A stretch of DNA of 64,000 nt, from assembly GCF_008727925.1 (NCBI RefSeq), contig NZ_VTWT01000014.1, forward strand, positions 1 to 64,000, given 5' to 3'. Each line of letters opens with the position of its first letter. The first letter of the stretch is position 1. Below, piece by piece: positions 8,022 through 18,200 of this stretch. The DNA comes from Adhaeribacter soli. GTDB taxonomy: Bacteria > Bacteroidota > Bacteroidia > Cytophagales > Hymenobacteraceae. Position numbers and translations under genes: made by a program. The notes beneath the pieces were generated by a model. It made no database searches, had not been told where the DNA came from, and worked only from the letters and a program-made list of their open reading frames with translations.

Positions 8022-8948
8022 CTAAACGGCTGCTTCTACGCTGAAATTCACCAGCTCCACGAACTGCTGCACGCGGGCATCTATTTCTGTCTGCTCCAGG
8101 TTGAGCATGCGCTCGGTGCCGAATTTCTCTACACAGAACGAAGCCATGGCAGAACCGTGAATAATGGCGCGCTTCATATTCTCGAAAGAAATATCGCCGG
8201 TGCTGGCCAGGTAACCAATAAAACCACCCGCAAAGGTATCGCCGGCGCCGGTCGGGTCGAACACATCTTCCAGCGGTAAAGCAGGCGCAAAGAATACTTT
8301 TTCCCCGTGGAACAACAAGGCACCGTGCTCACCTTTCTTAATGATCAGGAATTTCGGCCCCATGGCCATGATTTTCTTGGCAGCCTTCACCAGTGAATAT
8401 TCGCCGGAAAGCTGACGGGCCTCTTCGTCGTTAATGGAAAGTACGTCTACCATCGCAATAGTTTCCAAAAGCTCCGGCAAAGCAATGTCCATCCAGAAGT
8501 TCATGGTATCCATCACGATCAGTTTCGGACGGTTTTTCAGACGCTCGATCACCAGCTTCTGTACCTGTGGCGCCAGATTGCCCAGCATCAGGTACTCGCA
8601 ATTCTGGTAGCTATCCGGAATAACAGGATCGAAACTGCCCAGCACGTTCAATTCCGTTACAAGCGTTTCGCGGCTGTTCATGTCGTTAAAGTAGCGACCG
8701 CTCCAGAAGAAGGATTTTTCATCTTCTTTTATCTGAAGGCCTTCGGTATTCACGCCGTGCTGTTGCAGCAGGGCAATGTCTGACTTCGGAAAATCGCCGC
8801 CTACTACCGCGACCAGGTTTATTGGCTTGGTGAAGTAAGACGAACACAGGGAAATATAGGTAGCGGCGCCGCCAATAATTTTATCGGTTTTTCCGAACGG
8901 GGTTTCCAGTGCATCGAAGGCAACCGAACCAACAACAAGTAAGCTCAT
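8022..8948 (-). CDS. PfkB family carbohydrate/nucleoside kinase
   Basis: This 308-residue ribokinase-fold enzyme transfers phosphate from ATP to a sugar or nucleoside hydroxyl. The N-terminal GSVAFDALETPFG and GGAATYISLC segments match the substrate-binding lid region. The PfkB signature DPTGAGDTFAGGF near residue 230 supplies the anion hole and the catalytic Asp. The exact substrate cannot be read from sequence, and Bacteroidota homologues are usually annotated only as PfkB family or sugar kinases. No operon partner is seen: the gene ends at a terminator (7965-7990) and is separated from tRNA-His by an A+T-rich repeat region. Confidence 0.88.
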   Translation of the reverse strand: MSLLVVGSVAFDALETPFGKTDKIIGGAATYISLCSSYFTKPINLVAVVGGDFPKSDIALLQQHGVNTEGLQIKEDEKSFFWSGRYFNDMNSRETLVTELNVLGSFDPVIPDSYQNCEYLMLGNLAPQVQKLVIERLKNRPKLIVMDTMNFWMDIALPELLETIAMVDVLSINDEEARQLSGEYSLVKAAKKIMAMGPKFLIIKKGEHGALLFHGEKVFFAPALPLEDVFDPTGAGDTFAGGFIGYLASTGDISFENMKRAIIHGSAMASFCVEKFGTERMLNLEQTEIDARVQQFVELVNFSVEAAV

Positions 8949-8959
8949 GCTTTTTTTAG

Positions 8960-9112
8960 TTAAGAGTTATGAGTTAAAAGTTATGAGTTGTTTTTAGAAT
9001 TAGAAATTAAAAATTAGAAATTAGAAATGTTTTTTTTAGCCTTAAAGCCTACCGTTATCCGGATTATTAAAGCCACGAATCATTTCCACTTTTAACTCAT
9101 AAATTTAACTCT
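8960..9112. repeat. A+T-rich inverted-repeat element
   Basis: Words such as GAGTTATGAGTTAAAAG near 8965 recur inverted as CTTTTAACTCATAAA near 9090, ending AACTCTGAACC. Between them lie tandem ATTAGAA words (8998-9028). It lies upstream of the PfkB-family gene. No open frame or RNA gene is seen in it. Confidence 0.5.
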
Positions 9113-9137
9113 GAACCAACCCAATTAACTGCAAATA

Positions 9138-9166
9138 AAAAAAGCCCCTGAAGGTTCAAGGGCTTT
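9138..9166 (-). terminator. Intrinsic terminator of tRNA-His
   Basis: On the minus strand AAAGCCCTTGAA pairs with TTCAGGGGCTTT, followed by T residues, directly downstream of the tRNA 3' end. The stem has about eleven pairs including a G-T pair. Confidence 0.85.
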
Positions 9167-9171
9167 CGTTG

Positions 9172-9246
9172 GGTGACCGATGGGATTCGAACCCACGACT
9201 TCCAGAATCACAATCTGGTGCTCTAACCAGCTGAACTACGATCACC
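9172..9246 (-). tRNA. tRNA-His (anticodon GTG)
   Basis: The minus strand folds into a full cloverleaf. The anticodon stem CCAGA/TCTGG encloses the loop TTGTGAT, giving anticodon GTG. The D-arm GTTC/GAGC and T-arm GTGGG with loop TTCGAAT are present. The 5' terminal G at 9246 is the extra G at position -1 that marks histidine tRNAs, and it faces C73 at 9172. The 3' CCA is not encoded, so it must be added by the CCA-adding enzyme. A TACTTTTG promoter element lies upstream and a hairpin terminator follows. Confidence 0.97.
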
Positions 9247-9263
9247 ATGTTCAAATTGGTTTG

Positions 9264-9271
9264 CAAAAGTA
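9264..9271 (-). promoter_or_regulatory. TAnnTTTG promoter for tRNA-His
   Basis: The minus strand reads TACTTTTG, 17 bases upstream of the mature tRNA 5' end. Confidence 0.6.
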
Positions 9272-9313
9272 GGCAGCATTTTTCAATAGTGCAATAGTTC
9301 GGCTACTTTTTTT

Positions 9314-10267
9314 CTAAAAAATCATACCATTTGCTCGTAAACTTTCTTCGTAAGGCTCTATGTGCACCATTACATTGTATACCTGGGGTTTGGCAGCAAT
9401 AATAGCATCCTTTACCTGGTGGGCAATATCGTGGCCTTCACGCACCGTCAGGTCACCGTCTACAATTACATGTAAGTCCACAAAGTACTCGAAGCCCATT
9501 TTCCGGACCAGACACTTCTCCGTTCCGATCACATTGGGCACCGTAGCAGCCGCTTTGCGCACTTCCTCGGCAAACTCCGAAGGCGGCGCGGCATCCATGA
9601 TCTCGGTAAAAGCCGGTATAAAAATATGATAGGCGTTCAGCACGATTATGCCGGAAGCAATTAAAGCAGCCCAATCGTCGGCGGTTTCGTAACCATCTCC
9701 GCCTATCAGCGCAATGGAAATTCCTACAAAAGCCGTGAGGGAAGTAATAGCATCGGCACGATGGTGCCAGGCATCGGCTTTTACGGCCGTGCTTTCCACT
9801 TCGGTGCCTACCCGGTGCGAATAGCGGTACAGGCCTTCCTTTATTACAATGATAATTCCGAGTACGATCAGGGTAAATGGTTCCGGCGTTTTATGGGGCG
9901 TAAGAATATGCTCCACGCTTTGAATACAGATCAGGATGGCTGCCCCAACCAAAGCTACCGCCACCACAATTGCCGCCAGCGGTTCCGCCTTCCCGTGGCC
10001 GTAGGGGTGGTCGGCATCGGGTTCTTTGGAAGCAGCCTTCAGCCCGATCCAGACAATAAAGGAAGTCAGCACATCGGAAGCGGATTCGATGGCGTCGGCA
10101 ATTAAAGCATAGGAGTTCCCCAGAATGCCGGCGGCACCCTTAATCAGCACCAGGCCCATATTTGCCAGGATCCCGATCAGCGTAGAACGAAGGCCTTTTT
10201 CGGAGGGATGCGGAATTTCGGGATTTCGGCGTGCGGTGTTCAAGGTTGTGTTGTTTACCCCACCCAA
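9314..10267 (-). CDS. Cation diffusion facilitator (CDF) family transporter
   Basis: CDF proteins are inner-membrane antiporters that expel divalent metals such as Zn, Co, Fe or Mn. About six hydrophobic helices are visible from residue 30 to 210. The metal-site motifs are present: ADAIESASD in helix 2 and KADAWHHRADA in helix 5. A DHPYGHGKAEP loop lies after helix 2, as in the COG0053 group. The last 90 residues form the cytoplasmic dimerisation domain (VRKAAATVPNVIG; VDLHVIVDGDL). The frame is open to a TTG at 10267, but that codon lies inside a dispersed CCCTCCCC hairpin repeat. A downstream TTG near 10243 or a later codon is therefore more likely the true start. Metal specificity is not determined. 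Confidence 0.88.
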   Translation of the reverse strand: MGGVNNTTLNTARRNPEIPHPSEKGLRSTLIGILANMGLVLIKGAAGILGNSYALIADAIESASDVLTSFIVWIGLKAASKEPDADHPYGHGKAEPLAAIVVAVALVGAAILICIQSVEHILTPHKTPEPFTLIVLGIIIVIKEGLYRYSHRVGTEVESTAVKADAWHHRADAITSLTAFVGISIALIGGDGYETADDWAALIASGIIVLNAYHIFIPAFTEIMDAAPPSEFAEEVRKAAATVPNVIGTEKCLVRKMGFEYFVDLHVIVDGDLTVREGHDIAHQVKDAIIAAKPQVYNVMVHIEPYEESLRANGMIF

Positions 10268-10298
10268 CCCTCCCCTAAAAACAGGGGAGGGCTTTTTG
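10261..10298. repeat. Dispersed hairpin repeat (CCCTCCCC type)
   Basis: CCCTCCCCT and AGGGGAGGG form a stem with a five-to-six base loop, followed by T residues on the plus strand. Nearly the same element, including the CCCCACCCA lead-in, occurs at 21633-21672, where it acts as a terminator. Here it lies at the 5' edge of the CDF gene. Confidence 0.7.
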
Positions 10299-10329
10299 GG
10301 CGGTGCTTATTTTGAATTTTGTGGTTAAA

Positions 10330-10596
10330 ATGATACGGTTTTGCGGGGAAAAGGTGAATCAGGAATAATGTCTGAACTATGATTCTTATGATTTCCCTGA
10401 CTTCTATGATTCATGTACGGACAGGGCTTGACCTGTCCCACGCATTCCTGATCAGGCATTCCTTATCAAACATTTCAAATCAAGAAATCCTGTGCTTCTG
10501 AAAAATCCTTAAAAATCGTGTTCAAAAGATTATCGCAATAACGTACACCCAAAATCCTGAAAATCCTTAAATCCTGAAAGTCCTGATTCAGATAAC
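10330..10596. other. Non-coding stretch with dispersed AATCCTGA words
   Basis: No gene is seen. A GGACAGG/CCTGTCC inverted pair lies near 10420-10440. From about 10490 words of the type AAAATCCTGAAAATCC repeat with variations and end in CTGATTCAG near the dihydroorotase stop. The same words recur at about 22230-22315, 55690-55745 and 63930-63985. Confidence 0.6.
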
Positions 10597-11937
10597 CTAC
10601 AAAGGTCGATCGAAGAGGAGGCGTTCGCCTTTTTTGCTTTCGTCGAAACGTCCGTTCTCGAAAGCTAAGTGGCCGGAAACGATGGTATGCGAAACCGAAG
10701 AGCGGAACGTTTTGCCTTCGAACGGCGACCAGTTGCACTTATAATAGATGTTTTCTTTGCTTACGGTGTAAGGCTCATTCAAATCTACCAGTACCAAGTC
10801 GGCCCAGTAACCTTCCCGGATGAAACCTCTTTCGCGTACCTGGAAACACTCGGCCGGGGCGTGGCTCATTTTTTCTACCATGCGCTCCAAGGAAATACGG
10901 CCGTCGTGGTAAAATTCGAGCATTAACTGTAAGCTGTGCTGCACCAGCGGTACTCCGGACGGCGATTTTTTGTAGCTCGCCTGTTTTTCTTCCCACAAAT
11001 GCGGGGCGTGGTCGGTGGCAATAATATCGAGGCGGTTATCTAACAAGCCCTGGAATAAGGCTTCTTTGTGGCGGGCTTCTTTCACAGCCGGGTTGCATTT
11101 AATCTGGCTTCCCAAGGTAGCATAATCCGATTTATCGAACCAAAGGTGGTGTACGCAAACTTCGGCGGTAATGCGTTTTTCTTTTAAGGGAATATCGTTC
11201 CGGAAAAGGGCCAGTTCTTCTTCGGTGGAAATGTGCAGGATGTGCAGGCGGGTGTTGTGTTTCTCGGCCAGTTTAACGGCCATAAAGCTCGACTTAAAAC
11301 AGGCGGCCGTGCTCCGGATCTCCGGATGGCATTCCACCGGAATTTCGTCACCGTATTTTTCTTCGTAGATCGTCAGGTTATCGCGGATGGTTTGTTCGTC
11401 TTCGCAATGTACGGCAATCGGCAGACGGGCTTTTTCGAAGATCTGCTCCAGGGTGCCTTCATCGTCTACCAGCATGTTGCCGGTAGAAGACCCCATAAAT
11501 ATTTTGATGCCGCAAACGGTGGCGCCGTTGGTTAACAGAACTTCATCCAGATTATCGTTGGTCGCGCCCATGAAGAAAGAATAGTTAGCCAGCGAGGTTT
11601 CGGCGGCGCGGTTAAATTTATCTTCGAGCAGTTCCTGGGTAGTGGCGTTCGGAATCGTATTGGGCATTTCCATGAAGGAAGTGGTACCACCGGCCACCGC
11701 TGCCCGCGCTTCGGAATGGATGTCGGCTTTGTGAGTTAAACCGGGCTCGCGAAAATGCACCTGATCGTCGATTACACCGGGCAAAAGATGCAGGCCGGTG
11801 GCGTCTATTTCGCGGTCACTTTTTTCGGTCAAATTACTACCGATTTTCTGGATACGGCCGTCGGAAATAAATACATCGCTCTGAAAAACGCGGCCTTCGT
11901 TTACCAGCGTGGCATTCTTGATCAGGATACTTTTCAT
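10597..11937 (-). CDS. pyrC: Dihydroorotase
   Basis: Dihydroorotase cyclises N-carbamoyl-aspartate in pyrimidine synthesis. The 446-residue protein is a TIM-barrel amidohydrolase of the longer class I type. The region GVIDDQVHFREPGLTHKADI (residues 54-73) is the metal-site strand. In most dihydroorotases this reads DxHVH, but here the first histidine is Gln59. I recall the same DDQVHFREPG form in the Porphyromonas gingivalis enzyme, so it is a lineage trait and not damage. Other hallmarks are GSSTGNMLVD, LHILHIST and IIATDHAPH (metal-binding Asp). It is monocistronic, with a TATCTTTG promoter element only 4 bases ahead of the ATG, which suggests a leaderless or nearly leaderless mRNA. Confidence 0.93.
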   Translation of the reverse strand: MKSILIKNATLVNEGRVFQSDVFISDGRIQKIGSNLTEKSDREIDATGLHLLPGVIDDQVHFREPGLTHKADIHSEARAAVAGGTTSFMEMPNTIPNATTQELLEDKFNRAAETSLANYSFFMGATNDNLDEVLLTNGATVCGIKIFMGSSTGNMLVDDEGTLEQIFEKARLPIAVHCEDEQTIRDNLTIYEEKYGDEIPVECHPEIRSTAACFKSSFMAVKLAEKHNTRLHILHISTEEELALFRNDIPLKEKRITAEVCVHHLWFDKSDYATLGSQIKCNPAVKEARHKEALFQGLLDNRLDIIATDHAPHLWEEKQASYKKSPSGVPLVQHSLQLMLEFYHDGRISLERMVEKMSHAPAECFQVRERGFIREGYWADLVLVDLNEPYTVSKENIYYKCNWSPFEGKTFRSSVSHTIVSGHLAFENGRFDESKKGERLLFDRPL

Positions 11938-11941
11938 GCCG

Positions 11942-11949
11942 CAAAGATA
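11942..11949 (-). promoter_or_regulatory. TAnnTTTG promoter abutting the pyrC start
   Basis: The minus strand reads TATCTTTG, four bases before the ATG at 11937. A start site 5-7 bases downstream would fall at the start codon, implying a leaderless transcript. Confidence 0.55.
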
Positions 11950-12205
11950 GGGAGAAGCAGTCGGATAGTTGCTCTTTCCTATCCGAACTTACCTTCATTG
12001 CCTGGCTTTATGGTTCTACAAGATCTGCAGGCACTACCTGGACTCTTAAAACCGCATCATACTCATCCTCAACAGATAAAACAAGCTGTTATAAAAAAAA
12101 TATATTGCTATATAAAATTATGTCTGTAAATTAACCTGTCAAAAATACAAGTACTTCAGTAACTATTACAATCCTGTTTCAATTCATTAACCTAATTTTT
12201 ATTTT

Positions 12206-15200
12206 ATGCAGAAACATTTACTAAAACAAGGTACCGGATCCAGGAAAGCCTGGTTACCGGACCGATTCTCAGTAAAATGGCTGATGATCCTGGCAGCCCT
12301 ATATTTGCCAGGATTTGCCGGCAGTCTCCTTGCACAAACCAGCGTGCAGATCGGAACCGGAACAGACATTGCGGCTAGCACTCTCTATGGCCCAGTTTAC
12401 CGCTATTCGAGTACTTCTACGACCAATGGCGCCAGAACGAACATGCTCTGGACTGCTGCCGAAATGGCCGCTGCCGGCATTCCGAGCGGTGCTATTATTA
12501 CCAAGATAGAATTCAACAAGGCCAATACCGCAAACTTTAACGGCAATGTGCCTTTTAAAATGCTGGTCGCTAACACCAGTAACACCGCCCTGAATACTAC
12601 CGACACCTGGGCCAGTATTTTACAAACCCATACCCAGGTAATTAACAATACGGCTTTTAATTTACCAGCCACAACTGGTTGGGTACCTTTCACCTTCAGT
12701 GCCCCCTTTAACTACACCGGCGGCGCATTCGAGGTGGCAACCGAACACAGTGTTGCATCCTTGGCTCAGCCCCGTTCCACCGATAAAATCCAGTGGGAAT
12801 TTACCAGCGGCCATGCAGGCAAAATTGTGGGAGTATCCGATCCCAACGGCGCGACTCTAAGCGGCACTGTAACAGGCTACAAAGAACGGCCTAATATCCG
12901 GATCACCTTTACCTCCAATACCTGCACCAGCCCACCTATAGCCGGAGCGACAGAGAGCTCAGCCAATATAGTTTGCCCAAACACAAGCTTCAACTTAAGC
13001 TTAAACGGCAACAGCATTGGCGTTGGCCTCACATTCCAATGGCAATCATCGCCAAATGGCACTACCTGGTCCAATATTCCAGGGGCTGAATCGGTAACTT
13101 TCACTACATCCCAGACTACTACCAATTATTACCGGGCGGTATTAACCTGCTCAGGCAGTAGTACCAGTTCTACACCGGTACAGGTATTTACGCCAGCCAT
13201 TCTTTCCGGCACCTATACCATCGATAAAAGACAGGCTACTAATTTAAATACCCGCACATTTGCATCATTTAAGGAGGCGGTCGATATCATGACTTGCGTG
13301 GGCATTAACGCAGCTACAACTTTTAACGTAGCCTCTGGAAGCGGCCCGTATAACGAACAAGTAGTTATTCCAGCCATTACCGGAGCCTCTGCCAGCAACC
13401 GGATCACCTTTAACGGAAACGGAAACACCATTGGCTTTAATGCAACTGTTACCGGAGCCCGGCATATCTTCAAGTTAGACGGAGCCGATTTTATAACCCT
13501 GAACAATTTTGTAATAGATGCTACAGATGGTTCTTATGGCTGGGGTATTCATTTAATTAATGAAGCTGACAATAACAACATTACCAACAACATCATTAAC
13601 AGCAGCCTTACCAGCGCAACTTCATCTGCTTTTGCGGGTATAGTGGCTACCAATTCCACTTCTACTGTCGGCACTGCCGGGAACAACGCCAATAATACTA
13701 CTATTTCTGGCAACACCGTGAGCGGAGGCTATCATGCCATTTCGCTTTCCGGAAACGGGACCACTGCGCCGGCAATCGGAAACGTAATTACCAGCAACAC
13801 GGTAAAGAATGGCTATATCTACCACATTCACCTGGAAGATCAGGATGGCACTCAGGTATCCGGCAACGACATTCACCGCATGGACCGGGGGACCGTTTCC
13901 TCTTTCTATGCCGTTTATGTAACCGGAGCAAGCCGCAATATCCTGATCCAGAAAAATAAAATGCACGATGGTTTTACAGCCTCACCGGGCAGCACGAGTG
14001 TGGCTTATCCGCTTTATTTTACCTCCGCTGATGCGCTGGTTGGTCAGGAAAACAAAGTGATCAATAACCTTATTTACAACATCAATACCAACGGTACCAT
14101 TTACGGAATGTACAACAGCGGTTCCGACGGCGTATACTACTATCACAATACGATCTCGTTAGACAATACCGCCAATACTGGTACCATGCGGGGCTTTTAC
14201 CAGACTACTGCCGCTACCAATATTAAATTCATCAACAATATTGTAGCCATGAATACCGGCACAGCCGGGGTTAAGCACGCGATCTATTTCGGAACGAATG
14301 CAACCGGTATCGAATCGAACAACAACGTGCTTTATCTGACCGGCGGAGCCAGTGGCAGCGGCATTGGTTACCTTACTTCCAACCGGGTAACTTTAGCCGA
14401 CTGGACTGCCGCCACCGGCGACGATGCCAACAGCGTAAGCTCCGATCCGCTTTTTGTGGATGCTGCCAACGGCAACTTCATTCCAACTTCGTCTGACATA
14501 GATAATATAGGCAGAAATGTTGGCGTTACTACCGACTTTGATGGCGGCGCTGCCCGTAGTACAACTACCCCGGATGCCGGCGCTTTTGAATTCAGCCCTC
14601 CTACCCTGGATGCCGGAGTAATTGCCATTTCTCCGCTACCCACGCCGGTGGCTCCCGGCGTAAGTACGCCAATTGAAGTCACCATTCAGAACTTCGGTTT
14701 AGATCCGATCTATTCCGTAACTATAAGCTATAAAGTTGACGGAGGTACTGCTACAACCTATAACTACACCAATGCTTCGGGCTTGGCCTCAGGAGCAACC
14801 GATACAAAAGTGATCGGTAATTACGCTTTTTCTGCCGGCAGCCATACCCTGGAAGCCTTTACCTCCAAACCAAATGGTATAATCGATGCCAACGCGGCTA
14901 ATAACAGCACCACCATTTCGGTTTATGCCTGCAGTCCGTTAGCTGGCGCCAAGACCATTGGCGGCACGGCCGGCCCGAACAACTTTGCTTCCTTTACAGA
15001 TGCGGTAGAAGCCTTGAAGATCTGTGGGGTAAGCGGAGCGGTAACCTTTACGGCTATGGGCAATGCCACCTTTAATGAGCAGATCGAAATTCCGGCTATT
15101 ACAGGCGCCAGCGCTTCCAATACCATTACTTTTGACGGCGCCGGGCGTACCCTTTCCTTCGACCCGACTGTGTCAGCAGCCCGGTATGTAATAAGACTGA

Positions 15201-18200
15201 ACGGCGCTGACCATGTAACCATTAAGAACCTGAACATTGAGACCACCGGAACCGGAACCAGCGCCTACGGCTGGGGTATTCATTTCATTAATGGCGCCGA
15301 CAACAATACCATTCTGAACAATACCATTACCATTGGTTCTACCAGCACTACCGAAAGCAATTCGGCCGGTATCGTATTCTCGAACTCTAATACTACTGCC
15401 ACTACTACCGGCAACAATGGCAACAACAACGTAATTTCCGGCAATACGATTACCGGGGGGTATAAAGGGGTAGGGTTGTATGGTTTGTCGACAAGCACAG
15501 GCGCTAACCAGATCTTAAACAATTCCGTACAGGATGTCTACGCTACCGGAATTGAATTAGGAGGTGCTTACGCTACGCTGGTGGAAGGAAACAATATCAG
15601 CCGTCCAACCAGAACAACAGTTGGCACTTTTGAAGGAATAACCTTAAGCGGCGCCACTCAGAACTCCGTTATTACCAAAAACCGGATCCATAATACCCAC
15701 GGAGGAGCTTCCTCTCTTTCCGGCCAGGTTAACGGCATTTATTCTTCCTCCAACGATGCACCGGTCGGTAAAGAAAATATTGTAAGCAACAACCTGATCT
15801 ACAACATCAATAATACCGGTACTATTTATGCCCTGTATAACTCCGGCAGCGCTGGTGTTTTCTACTACCACAATACCGTTCATCTGAACAATACTGCCAA
15901 CACCGGTACAAACCGGGGCTTTTACCAGACTACTGCCGCCACCAATATCCGGATCATCAACAACATGATAACGATAGCCGGCGGCACCACCGGAGCTAAG
16001 CACGCCCTGTATTTCGGAACCACAACTTCCGGTATTACCAGCAACCGCAATAACCTTTACCTGACGGGCGGTTCCAGCTCCAGCGGCGTTGGATTTTATT
16101 CCAGCAATCAGGCTACCTTAGCCAACTGGAAAACAGCAAACGGAGGCGCTTATGACCAGAACAGCATAAGCGAAGACCCGGATTATGTAACTACCGCTGG
16201 CGGCGACAACCTGAAGCCAAATTCCCCGGCCGTAAACAACCTGGGCCAGAACCTGCTTACCGTAGTTCCACAGGATGTACTGAACGTAAACCGGACCACC
16301 ACGCCGGATATGGGAGCGTATGAGTTTACCCCACCAGCTACCGCCGATGCCGGAATTACTGCCATTCTTTCGCCAGGAATTTCACTGGCTCCGGGAACGA
16401 ATGCCCCGATCCAGGTTACACTGAAAAACTTTGGCGGTGCACCGTTAACTTCTGCTACTGTTAAATTCAGCATTAATGGTACGGTAATCGGTTCTCCTTT
16501 TAACTTTACGCAAACGCCAGGCCTGGCCACCAATGCTTCTACCACTATTACCATTGGCAATTATACGTTTGCTACCGGCGGCACCTATACGTTACGAGCC
16601 TTTACCGAATTGCCGAACGGCACTACCGACATAGATCCGACCAACAACTTTACCGAAATAACGATAAGCGTTTGCAGTCCGCTTTCCGGTACCAAGACCA
16701 TTGGCGGAACTCCGGCGGCAAACAATTACTATGCTACCTTTACCGATGCGGTAAAAGCACTGGTGGATTGCGGAGTAAGCGGACCTGTAACCTTTAACGT
16801 GGCAGCCGGTACCTACAACGAGCAAATTACAATCCCGGAAATTACCGGTGCCTCTGCTACCAACAGAATTACGTTTAATGGTAATGGCAGAACTATTGGC
16901 TTTACTTCAGCTAATACAAACCAGCGCGCTGTTATCAAGCTCGATGGCGCCGACTATATTACCCTGAATAATCTGGTAATAGATGCAACTTCCGGCACCT
17001 ACGGCTGGGGTATTCATTTAACCAATGGCGCCAACAACAACACCATTACCAACAACACCATCAACAGCAGCCTTACCAGTACCTTAAATAACTTCAGCGG
17101 CATTGTGGCCAGCGGTTCAAATACTGCTGCTACTACCGATGGTGTGAACGCCAGCAACACTACCATTACCGGCAACACCGTGAATGGAGGCTACTATGGT
17201 ATTATTCTGGTGGGCAACGGCGCTACCGGCCAGGCTATCGGCAATACGGTAATGAACAACACGGTGAAGAATTTCTATAATTACGGTATTTATTCAGATG
17301 GCCAGAATGGTACGGTAATAAGCGGGAATGACATCCATCGGTTAGACCGGGCCTCGGCCAGCTTGTCATCTTTCTATGGAATTTATGGTACTACCAGCAA
17401 AAACCTGCTGATCGAGAAAAACAAGATCCACGATCCGTTTGCTAACAACAATGCCAGCACCAGCTTAGCTTACGGCATCTACTTTACCACAAACGATGCC
17501 GCCGCTGGTTCCGAAAACAAAGTGATTAACAACCTGATCTACAACATTAAAAATAATGGTTTGGCTTACGGCATTTATAACTCAGGCTCAGATGGCGCTT
17601 ATTACTACCACAACACCATCGACCTGAACCACCCGGCCAATACTAGCACCGTTCGCGGCTTCTACCAGACAACTGCCGCCACCAACATTGTATTTAAAAA
17701 CAACAACGTGACCGTTACCGGCGGAACCACTGGCGTAAAACATGCTATTTACTTCGGAACGAATGCTACCGGTATTGTTTCGGACAACAATAACCTGTAC
17801 CTGACCGGCGGCGCAAGCGGCAGTGGCATTGGCTACCTGACTTCCAACAGAGTAACCCTGGCTGACTGGACAACCGCAACCAGTGACGATGCAAACAGTG
17901 TAAGCGGTGATCCGGGATATGTAAGCGCTGCTACCGGAAACCTGAAACCTACCAGCGGAATCCTGAATAACAAGGGCGCCAACGTGGGAGTAACCACTGA
18001 CTTTACAGGCGCATCCCGTAATGCAACTACTCCAGATCCGGGCGCTTATGAATTCAATGCACCATCGTGCGTGGCCGGCCAGTGGACAGGAGCGGTATCT
18101 ACCGACTGGACCAATGCTGGTAACTGGTGCGGAGGTATATTGCCAACACTAACCACCGATGTTCTAATACCGGCAGGCACACCGTTCTCGCCCGTAATTT

